DNA of 64,000 bases from Aquilaria yunnanensis (Eukaryota; Streptophyta; Magnoliopsida; Malvales; Thymelaeaceae), in the NCBI GenBank assembly GCA_039654915.1, contig CM077596.1, forward strand, positions 46,746,501-46,810,500, written 5' to 3'. Shown here one piece after another: positions 55,394 through 64,000 of this stretch (the first letter of the stretch is position 1; every line of letters starts with the position of its first letter). The notes under the pieces were generated by a model that searched no databases, was not told the DNA's origin, and saw only the letters and a program-made list of their open reading frames with translations. The translations under genes were made by a program, and so were the position numbers.

Positions 55394-56344
55394 CATGAAA
55401 CTACAACGGTTCTCTAGACTCTAGCAAGAAGCTAGAAATCAGACTCACCCTAGCCCACCACCGTAGACAGGTTATGGCTAGTTTTGGATTTGTCACCGAA
55501 TCTGACCAGCGGCACTGAACTTTTTGCATCTATTTGCTACCCAGAGAAATGACATCCAGATATTTTGAAGCTGAAATTGACTATTGTACGCAGTGAAAAT
55601 TAAATTTTAGATAGCTCTTTAAAAATTATTATCAGATCTCTTTCGTATTCATATTTTGCACCATTTGGGATCGCATCAAATTTTAAAATTATTTTTAGAA
55701 TATTTTTTAAAAAAATATATTTTTTATATTTTTGAAATTAAAACTTAAGGAATACATGTTTAAATAAAATTAAAATTTTTTGAAGATTTTCTTCATGTGC
55801 TACACCGTTGAATTCGTGTTTCATTTGTGAGTAAGGGTGGCCTTAATAATGGTGTGGTGAGTCGGTGACTGGGTGTGGGGCAAAAAATGCACGTTTGGTC
55901 AGAAAATTTTGTGTAGGAATCTACCTGAACAGAAAGCCAACTGGCTGAAAGTGATGGCTGCTTTATTAGGAGGGTTTAAGATACAACAAATAAAATAAAC
56001 ATTTCTTTTTTCTGTAGTGATACTGATAGCCAATAAGGGAAAAAAATTATTTTTTAAATATTTCAAAACGAATTCCAACCCCTAAATCAAAATTCTAGCT
56101 CCGCCATAGATAGCAACCAACGTAGATACTGAAAATTTGAAGGGAACAAAAGTTAATATTATATCCTTGGTATGACTAGTTAAGGAAGTAAATTTAATCT
56201 TGCCCTTCTATAAGTAAATAAGTCATTAAATTGAGCAGGACTCTTTCTAATATTCTATTCTTTGTATGACTAGTTGTCATTTGCAATAATTAATTTTATT
56301 AACATTTCACTTCACAAAAGAAAAAGAAATAGTATTGACATTGT
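55394..56344. other. Intergenic stretch, nothing recognised
   Basis: AT-rich, with some microheterogeneous runs. No gene, RNA or repeat supported. Confidence 0.4.
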
Positions 56345-56585
56345 GTTGGGCATGAGCTCCATTTCTTTCACTGTTATGAAATATCTTAAATTTTTAACTT
56401 TTCTACTATCCTTGGATTACTCATAAGAAAGAAAAACTTAAGAAATGAATCAAATTTTTAGGTGAATAAATTTTTGCACTTAATTAGGAGTGTGTAAAAA
56501 CAACTAAAGTCCTGATCTTATAGTTAAGACTTATGGTTGTTATCAAAAGATCTAAGGTCTAATACTCTATTCACTCTCTTGACTT
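56345..56585. repeat. Dispersed repeat, copy 2 of 2
   Basis: Partner of 54180-54420, in the same orientation. The two copies lie 2.2 kb apart, with the SINE-like fragment and MITE-like copy B between them. Confidence 0.55.
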
Positions 56586-57391
56586 CCTCATCGTGTACCA
56601 AAAAGAATGTGCAAAATTTTTTATCTAAGTTTTGTAATGTATCCTAGTGGAAAAACATTTGAAATTACATTTTCTTGTTCCTTACTTTTTTGTAATTGAA
56701 CATTTTTCATTTCAAATCAACTTAAAATATTATGTCCTGTTAATCGTGTTATTTAAAGACAAAGATAATACTCATTTAGAGCGTAATTTTTTTTAACGGC
56801 AAAACGAACATATATTAAAAATAATATTAAGGCTACATTTACAGAATCATCTCCAGCGGGCAACTGGAATTGATCCCTACCTTCAACAAGAGAACTTCCT
56901 ATCTCAAATGATTTTGGACTACAAGCTTAGGATCAAGAAACCACTCCACCCAGCTGCATTTCAACCACCTAGTTCTATTAATTACACACCGTAAATATGA
57001 CAATTCTGCACTTCATGAAACACCTTTGATGCGTTAAAATTCATATCCTTGAAGACCTTCAAGTTCCTTCTATTCCAAATTCAATCAGCAGTAATGAGTA
57101 ATATCACCTTCCAAACAAGGGACAACTTTTGACAGAAATTTCCCGTTGATTTATCAGTCAATAACTCATGTAAGTCCAGAATTTAAAGGTGAATGCATTC
57201 TGACTCATCCTTAAAATTGATCAATTTTCTTTTAAAAAGATCCATGTTTTTATTTTTATTTTTTGAAATGAAAATTTAAGAAATAACATATTTAAATAAA
57301 ATTAAAAACTTTTAAACGATCGATCGTCTCCATGTACTTTTTGATAAAGTAGACTTTCTGCAAATCCCTGCACCAGGTGACGAAATCCTTT
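56586..57391. other. Intergenic stretch upstream of the B3-like gene
   Basis: Promoter region of the next gene; no clear TATA box, but sequence near 56845-57110 (TCCAGCGGGCAACTGGAATT, CCACCCAGCTGCATTTC) is GC-richer and of unknown nature. Confidence 0.35.
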
Positions 57392-57939
57392 ATGTACAGC
57401 TCTTTTCTCTACAAATTGAGCAACAAAGCAGCCCTCTCCATCTTTGTGAAAACGGCAATGGCTGCTGCTGCTCCGGATTCATTCCTAACTGTAAGCAGGT
57501 TTTCTGATTATTATGATTCGTATTGCCGATCGTTTAATATTAATACTTGTGAAAAAATTTCAAGACCAATCATGAAGATCTGAAGTTAGTTTTGTTGGAT
57601 TCGATGTTGTTTTTGGAATTTGATGCAGCAAGGAGGTTATCCAGGGACTCCTATGACCAATCCTGTCGCTGTTTCGGCTCACATCGGGTCTTCAGGCCTA
57701 ATGGCACGGAGGACAAAGCCTCGCGGTGTTATCTTCTCACGCCCGCTCCCCAAAACCGCTATTGACAAAGAAATGAACGTGAAGGGCGAGCTTCTGCAGC
57801 GCTGGTCCGGTGGTCAAGGAGCCAGCAGCTTCCGGCTTCGGATTAAGTACAACGATAAGTTCTACCCAATGATTTGCCGGAGTCGGAGCCCGGGAGGGAA
57901 GTACAAGAAATGGGTTCTATCCAATGGCTGGTTGAAGTT

Positions 57940-57944
57940 GGTTC
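57940..57944 (+). other. Target site duplication GGTTC (left)
   Basis: GGTTC precedes the left LTR; the same five bases follow the right LTR at 62539-62543. Confidence 0.9.
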
Positions 57945-58238
57945 TGTTGGAGTATTGACAGAGCAAGAAGAAACTTATTGAGCAAAAGATACATGAACTC
58001 GTATGTTTATTAGCTGAAGACTTCACCTTTTAAATAGGCTTACAATAACTGAAAGTTCCTAACAACCAGGACTCCTTTAACTAACAAATAGCTACCAACT
58101 TAACTAATTAGAACGTTTAACCTCTAATGTTATTATTGCTGAAAATAAGGAACTTATCTAGGAACTAACACAGACTCAATCAACTGCAGCATACTGCAGG
58201 GATATTGTGGCATGCACATTTTGAATCAGTCTTCAACA
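57945..58238 (-). repeat. LTR of the copia element (3' by element orientation)
   Basis: 294 bp. Same length as the partner LTR; the 5-bp end repeats TGTTG/CAACA are intact. Confidence 0.9.
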
Positions 58239-58247
58239 CTCCCCCTT
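58239..58247 (-). other. Polypurine tract of the copia element
   Basis: Minus strand AAGGGGGAG directly before its 3' LTR. Confidence 0.7.
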
Positions 58248-58272
58248 GATTCAAAGTTTGCTACTCCAAGTT

Positions 58273-61200
58273 TTAATCTGAACATATCATGAGTTGCTGA
58301 AGGAAGAGACTTGTTAACACATCCGCAACCTGCTCTTGAGTTCTGCAATGTACTAGTTTAATGTCATCTTTAGCTACCAATTCTCTGATGAAATGATGCT
58401 TAATCTCCACATGGTTCGTCCTCCCATGAAAAACTGGATTCTTGGACATGCTTACTGCTGATAAGCTATCACAAAAGATTTCTGTGGCCTGCTTCTGTTC
58501 TTGATTTACGTCTTTAAGAATCATTCTCAGCCAAATGGCTTGACATGCTGAAGAGCTGGTTGCAACATACTCAGCTTCAGCTGAAGAGAAAGCTACTGTT
58601 GATTGCTTCTTAGATGTCCATGTTATCACTCCTGTTCCAAGTTTGAAACAATGTCCTGTGGTGCTTTTTCGATCATCCAATGATCCTGCCCAGTCACTGT
58701 CAGTGAAACCAATCAGTTTAAAGTCTGAAACATGACAATACCAAATTCCATAGTCTTTGGTACTGGCTATATAACGCAATATCCTCTTGGCTGCTCCCAT
58801 ATGCTGTTTTGTTGTTTGGTGCATGAACCTTGAGACCAGACCAACAGCAAAGGCTATATTAGGCCTTGTGTGCGTTAAATAGATCAATCTTCCCACAAGA
58901 CTCCTGTATATGCTTGCATTTGTCATCTCCATGCCATCATCTTTCTTTAACTTCTCATTCATATTCATTGGCGTGCTTACCCCTTTACAGTTCATCATCC
59001 CAAACTGCTTCAAAATATCATTGGCATATTTCTGCTGTGAAATAAAAATTCCATCTTTTGTTTGTTTCACTTCTAATCTAAGAAAGTAATGCAGCTTCCC
59101 TAAGTCGGTCATATCAAACATCTTCATCATGGAGGTCTTAAAATCAGATATAAGTTTAGATGATGAACTAGTGTAGATCATATCATCTACATAAAGACTT
59201 ATCAGTATACAGTCTTTATTTCCTTGTTGTTTGACATACAAAGTTAGTTCACTCTCACTTCTTTTAAAACCATTCTCACAAAAAAAATTATCAATCTTGC
59301 TGTACCAAGTTCGAGGGGCTTGCTTCAAGCCATATAGTGCCTTTTTAACTCGATACACTTTGTCTTCCTTCCCAAGAATCTCAAATCCTTGTGGCTGACT
59401 CACATAGACCCCCTCTTTTAGCTCTCCATTAAGAAAGGCTGACTTCACATCAAATTGATAAACACACTATTGTTGTTGTGCTGCCAAAGCTAGGATCATT
59501 CTCACAGTTTCACAACGTGCAACAGGTGAGAAAGCTTCCTCAAAATCTATTCCATGTTGCTGAGAGAATCCTCTAGCAACTAATCTAGCTTTATACCTTT
59601 GTATGCTTCCATCTGCATGTTGTTTTAGTTTATAAATCCACTTCAGGCTGATTGGATGCTTTCCTTCTGGTAACTCTATGAGCTCCCACGTCTCATTTCT
59701 CTGTATTGCATAAATTTCTTCTGCCATTGCGGTCCTCCATTCTTCTTTAACCATAGCTTCTTCCACATTCACCGGTTCCCCAGCCCATAAAGCATACATG
59801 GACGAATAAATCTCATATAATGTTCTGTACCTTCTTGGTTGATGATCAATAGTGGAATCTTCTGATCCAGAACTTGAGCTAGAGGTTATTGGAGATGCTG
59901 CTTGTGAGCCTTCAAACTGATGCTCAATGTCTGCTTCTTCCTGATGAACATCTTCATTTTCTATCTCCAACGATTTTGGACTGCTCGTGTTATCATTCCA
60001 TGACCAACTTGAACTTTCATCAAATATTACATTTCTGCTTATTATCACTTTCTCACTTAAGGGATTGTAAACACGATAAGCTTTAGACTGAGAGCAATAG
60101 CCAATAAATATGCACTTTTGAGACTTCTTATCTAATTTATGCCTGTTAGATGTTAAAAGGACATAGCAAATGCATCCAAAGACTATTAAGTGACTTACCT
60201 CAGGTTTGATTCCACTCCATGCTTGGAATGGTGTCTAATTCCACACAGCTTTCGTGGGTGAAATGTTGAGTAAGTATACTGCCATTGCTACTGCTTCTGC
60301 CCAAAACTTATCTAGAACATTTTTGGTTTTGAGCATGGACCTTGCCATCTCTACAACTGTCCTATTCTTCCTCTCCGCAATCCCATTCTGTTCTAGTGTG
60401 TAGGGAGTAGTGAGTTCCCTTTTGATTCCATTTTTTTCACAGAAGGAATTGAACTACAATGACACAAACTCTCCTCCTCTATTGGTTTTGAGCACCTTCA
60501 GATTTTCTCCACTTTGCTTCTCCACCAATGCTTTGAACTTCTTAAAGTTCTCAAATGCTTCTGCTTTGGTGTTCAGGAAGTATACCCAGCTCATACGACT
60601 ACAATCATCAGTTAACAAGAAAAGATATTTGCTTCCTACAAGAGATTCAGTTTTCATGGGACCGCATAAGTCAGCATGCACCAAACCCAGATTTGTTGAT
60701 GATCTGAGAGCTTTTCCCACTGGAAAAGGTCTTTTGGCTTGCTTTCCATATGCGTAGCCTTCATACACATTAACTTGTGTTTTTATACGTGGCAATCTAA
60801 GTACCATTTCTTTGCTGCTCAATACTTGTAAGCCTTTCACATTTAAATGTCCATACCTAAGATGCCACACTTTAGTTTCACTTGATGCTATGATGAAGGC
60901 ATGATTTCTGTTTCCAATGAACACAAAAGGAAACATTTTGTTTGGAGTCATTTGCACTTGCACTAACTCATAATCTTTGTTTTTGATAGTGCATGAGTTG
61001 TTATCAAATATAACACTATATCCCCCTTCAACTAACTGTCCCACACTAAGAAGATTATGTGCAAGAGTAGGAACAAAAAGAACATCTCTAAGAAGCTTTA
61101 TTTTACCAGTACTGACCTCAATTGCCACCGTACCTATACCTTCAACCTTCATTTGTTTATTATCTCCAAGCTTGACTTGAGTCTTGACAGACTCATCCAA

Positions 61201-62187
61201 CATTCTGAATAGAGACTTTTACCAGTCATGTGATTTGAACACGCACTATCCAAGAACCAGACATCATTTGTTTCTTCATTAGGCTCCACGTAGGACATGA
61301 ACAGATAATCTTCTTCTTCTTCATCAGCTTCAGCATACTTAGCTTGAGCTTTCCTTGACCAACATTCTTCTTCTTTGTGTCCATACTTTTTACAGTATGT
61401 GCATTCTTTCTTTCCCTAGTAGTCTTCCTCTTTATGCCCATTTTTTTTTGCAATATGAGCATACCACTGAGCTGGATCGACCTCTGCCTTTGCCACGAAA
61501 GCCTCCTCTTCCTTTTCCTCTATTACTAGTGGAAGATTCTGTCTCCCCCTTGACTGAGAAGGCTCTCTCTTCTTCTTTACTTGTTGATCTGTTTATCCTT
61601 GTCTCATGTGCTTGCAAAAACCCCATTAGTTCATCAATTGAAAACACTGATAAATCTTTTGACTCTTCTATTGCAGCAACTACGTGATCAAACTTTGTTG
61701 TCAGGCTTCTCAATACTTTCGCAACTATAATCTCATCATCAAACTTATCTCCATAAGACCTCATTTGACTAACAATTATTGATACTCATGCTAAGTATTG
61801 CTGTACTGTTTCATTTGTTTTCATGTTTAAGGTTTTAAAATCACGTCTCAAAGATTATAGCTTGATAGTGATTACCTTAGCAGATCCCTAATACTCAGTC
61901 TTTAATACTGAGCATGCCTGTTTTGCTGTTGTTGCAGTGGCTATCCTGGAAAATATTGTTTCGTGTATTGCCTGTTGAATAAAAAAAAGTGCCTTGGAAT
62001 CCTTCTTCACGTTTTCTTCATGCCTCTCTCCTTCACTTGATTCCTTATATCCGTTCTCGACGAACTCCAATAAACCCTGTGATTTGAACAAGGTTCTCAT
62101 CTTAATGCTCCAGAATTCATAAGAGTCACCATTGAAGACTGGCATCTGTGGTTGTGTGATATTGATGGCACTACCATTGTTTGACAT
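58273..62187 (-). pseudogene. gag-pol of the copia element
   Basis: Read from right to left. 62187-61888: gag N-terminus (PVFNGDSYEFWSIKMRTLFK). 61764-61432: ERAFSVKGETES, RGRSSSVV. About 61404-61350: zinc knuckle CTYCKKYGHKEEEC. About 61262-61209: protease VWFLDSACSNHMTG, with DSA in place of the usual DSG. 61203-60454: WHLRYGHLNVKGLQVLSSK, then LVHADLCGPM and KTNRGGEF (usual TDRGGEF). 60048-59467: WKTxMxxEIxAI-like N-terminus of RT (WRTAMAEEIYAIQRNETWEL). 59448-58273: the 391-residue RT/RNase H with LYVDDMIYTS intact, TDSDWAG and SSSEAEY-like FSSAEAEYVA, and ADVLTSLF. In-frame stops near 61887, 60453, 60237 and 59466 break the polyprotein. Confidence 0.88.
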
Positions 62188-62226
62188 GATTTTGTACGAG
62201 TTTTAGCTCAATATTTGAAGAACAAC

Positions 62227-62242
62227 CTGGCTCTGATACCAC
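62227..62242 (-). other. Primer-binding site of the copia element
   Basis: Minus strand TGGTATCAGAGCCAGG, the initiator-Met tRNA primer type, a few bases after the 5' LTR. Confidence 0.9.
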
Positions 62243-62244
62243 AA

Positions 62245-62538
62245 TGTTGGAGTATTGACAGAGCAAGAAGAAACTTATTGAGCAAAAGATGCGTGAACTC
62301 ATATGTTTATTAGCTGAAGACTTCACCTTTTAAATAGGCTTACAATAACTGAAAGTTCCTAACAACCAGGACTCCTTTAGCTAACAAATAGCTACTGACT
62401 CAACTAATTAGAACGTTTAACCTCTAACGTTATTATTGATGAAAATAAGGAACTTATCTAGGAACTAACACAGACTCAATCAACTGCAGCATACTACAGG
62501 GATATTGTGGCACGCACAATTTGAATCAGTTTTCAACA
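62245..62538 (-). repeat. LTR of the copia element (5' by element orientation)
   Basis: 294 bp, partner of 57945-58238. Differences include ATACATG to ATGCGTG and CATGCACA to CACGCACA. Confidence 0.9.
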
Positions 62539-62614
62539 GGTTCAAGAGAATGGATTGCAAGAAAGCCACGAAGTAACCCTTTTCGAACCAGATAAGGATG
62601 AGGTGGCTTTCTAA

Positions 62615-63163
62615 TGGTAGATGGACTAGTTTCATCGGCGTTGACAGACAGCCGCCTTGTTTCTGTAGCTGAGACATTGCTCAGGTTGAACTCGGCTCTG
62701 TGGCACCCAAAAGAGCTATGATGATTGGCCTGAATTCGACTTCGACCACCGAAATGTAGGGACCTGAATGCCACTCCAACAGCGTCCAGCTAAATCACGC
62801 ACAATCGAATGACCACGCCTAAGAAGAGTTTTGAGGTAAATTGCACCAGAAGTCACTGTATTTCTCATTTTCAGATCTCAGATAAATTGTATTCAGCGTA
62901 AAAGTTTATGTTTTAGGTATTGTAATTCTGGAGGATAAGTGTCGTTTTATTTCCACCTCTGCTGTAATCCGGTTAAGTCATTGTAACCAGCAATTTGCTG
63001 GATTTGTTCATTCAATGATATTTTAGTTCTTTTTAAAAAAAGATAAAATCATACTCATTCGATAATTAATATATGATTTTTATTTTCAATATTTTAATAT
63101 ATAGATGAGAAAATTTTATATATAAATGATAAATCAAGACATATAGTTTATATATATATATAT
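62615..63163. other. 3' flank of the B3-like gene
   Basis: Probably its 3' untranslated region and downstream DNA. A minus-strand frame here is the shadow of this sequence. TA runs occur before the LTR. Confidence 0.4.
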
Positions 63164-64000
63164 TGTTGACACCCAATTTCGTCCGGGTGTTTTAAAATTT
63201 TGAAAAAAAAATTTTATTAAAAAAAATTAATTTAAAAAAAAATATATTACTATTATTATTAAAAAAAATTTAATTAGTTTAAAATATATTTTTGTTTTGT
63301 GAAAATTTGATTTAAAATGATATATGTGTGAATATGTGTATGTTTGAAATAAAATAAAATTTCATGAAAAAAATGACAAAAAATTAAAAGTTTGAGGTAA
63401 AAATGACAAAATTGAGAAGTTTCGGAAAAAATTGACAAATTCTAAAAGTTCCAGGAGCATTTGGTAGTTTGTCACATAAAATTTTGAGCCTGCCGACGTT
63501 TTTGGCTCAAATTGACAGAAAACGACAAAATTGTCAAAATCAGAAGCTTCAGGAACTTATCCAGAGGCTGAGAGACGTAAAGGACTAAAATTGTCATTTT
63601 ACCAATTTAAGAGATAAGTTTGAAATTTTTTATTAATTTATCCATCAACAGTTCAGCTAAACTTCCTCTATAAATAGCCCCCCAAATTTTGTGCTGAACA
63701 CGGAGAAAATGAGAAAAAAAACTTAGAGCTTCGTTTTGAAGAAAAGGAAAAAATTAGCCTAGGTCCCTGGCCCTCTTCTCTTCCTCTCCAGAAAACCTAA
63801 ACCTTCTCTAACTGTTTTTTTTTTTTTTTTCACCCCCGCGCGCGCACCTCTGCTCCGGAATTCAAAATTCATTTTCAAAAGGTACAACCTCATTTTTTAT
63901 CCTTCATCTTTTCAATTTCTTTCACTTTGGTCACTAACTTTGTATTTTATTCTTGCAGAATTAATTACTAACCCTTTTAATTTTTAGTTGTTTGTTTATT
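63164..64000 (+). mobile_element. 5' part of another LTR of the TGTTGACACCC family
   Basis: Starts TGTTGACACCCAATTTCGTC, the same 23 bases as the LTRs of the cargo-carrying element, but the following U3 is different. Runs off the end of the window, so the element type is unknown. A TATA box and a C-rich, CG-containing tract follow (63830-63850). Confidence 0.7.
63669..63676 (+). promoter_or_regulatory. TATA box of the LTR promoter
   Basis: TATAAATA in CCTCTATAAATAGCCCCC, about 505 bases into the LTR; a usual core promoter setting. Confidence 0.6.

Larger units (their letters stand above)
57945..62538 (-). mobile_element. Ty1/copia retrotransposon in the B3-like gene
   Basis: 4594 bp in minus orientation. 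LTRs of 294 bp at 57945-58238 and 62245-62538 start TGTTGGAGTATTG and end TTCAACA (about 14-15 differences, roughly 5 percent by eye). On the minus strand the 5' LTR (right) is followed by the PBS TGGTATCAGAGCCAGG (62242-62227), then gag, protease, integrase, RT, RNase H, the polypurine AAGGGGGAG (58247-58239) and the 3' LTR. Target duplication is GGTTC. Coding frames are broken by several stops, so the copy is not autonomous. Confidence 0.92.
57458..62614 (+). pseudogene. B3-like DNA-binding protein gene interrupted by a copia element
   Basis: Exon 1 57458-57490 (11 codons, ends at a GTAAGC donor), intron 57491-57628 (GCAG), exon 2 from 57629. At 57944 the copia element follows. Exon 2 resumes after the duplicated GGTTC at 62544 and reaches TAA at 62612-62614. 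Without the insert, the frame stays open for 139 residues. The protein has GVIFSRPLPKTAIDKEM, KYNDKFYPMICRSRSPGG and KWVLSNGWLKLV, then NGLQESHEVTLFEP: the strand order of a B3 fold (core sheet, WxxS.GW..F/LV, GL..GDxVxF). B3 proteins bind DNA as transcription factors; this one is very small and may be a B3-fold derivative. An in-frame ATG at 57392 could add 22 residues. As it stands the reading frame ends four codons into the insert (LVLLEY then stop at 57956). Confidence 0.6.

Noticed and set aside
60410..60757. 115-residue plus-strand frame in the copia element
   Set aside because: Shadow of the integrase region on the minus strand.
1..64000. tRNA or rRNA genes
   Set aside because: No complete cloverleaf or rRNA core seen; the GGTTCGATCC at 54645 fits a SINE fragment better.

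Overview
The window is plant nuclear DNA, most likely from a eudicot. It is AT-rich, has spliced genes with GT..AG introns, and is packed with nested plant LTR retrotransposons of the Ty3/gypsy and Ty1/copia types, a CACTA transposon, MITEs and a LINE relic. I could not name the species. Only three stretches look like host genes, and all are broken or fragmentary: an MFS-transporter exon pair (about 3.84-4.14 kb, minus), a three-exon gene with a plant-specific domain of the kind linked to Ulp1-type transposon genes (49.9-51.7 kb, minus), and a small B3-like DNA-binding gene split by a copia element (57.4-62.6 kb, plus).

Layout. 1-757 is the end of an LTR. 0.76-6.5 kb is mostly non-coding, with diverged tandem repeats, a small TIR element (4.88-5.67 kb) and an old decayed LTR/PBS/gag start. 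6.55-36.8 kb is a decayed chromovirus-like Ty3 element carrying two later insertions. The first (8.19-19.24 kb) is a Tat-like Ty3 element with gag, protease, RT, RNase H, a second RNase H and integrase, plus an antisense ORF with its own antisense TATA box. Its right end is unusual: LTR, PBS and a second truncated gag. The second (22.895-35.447 kb) is a young element with nearly identical 1.26-kb LTRs, a PBS, a PPT, a perfect AGGGC target duplication, and a paralogous empty site elsewhere in the window.

That young element is the most interesting object here. Its gag and pol are reduced to two short stubs. In their place it carries three tandem copies of a 182-residue basic, cysteine-rich protein that resembles the nucleic-acid-binding proteins of carlavirus-type plant RNA viruses, then an intronless LOG-type (cytokinin-activating) gene. 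TATA-like boxes precede the second and third copies and the LOG gene. A fivefold-plus 85-bp repeat lies directly upstream of LOG, and a 2-kb array of about 20 hairpin-forming 86-bp units lies between LOG and the polypurine tract. It looks like a non-autonomous retrotransposon carrying a cargo module. Both cargo types are, in other settings, linked to host cell growth or regulation; a shared purpose is inference.

36.8-39.7 kb holds a gag relic and an antisense LINE relic. 39.75-48.03 kb is flanked by two LTR copies in opposite orientation around decayed gypsy sequence; a 1990-bp CACTA element (TSD AAA) sits inside, and a Stowaway-like MITE sits in only one of the two LTRs. 48.9-49.9 kb is a copia pol fragment. 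51.7-57.4 kb is AT-rich intergenic DNA with small repeats. 57.945-62.538 kb is a copia element in minus orientation with TSD GGTTC, inside the B3-like gene. The window closes in another LTR of the TGTTGACACCC family (63.164 kb onward).
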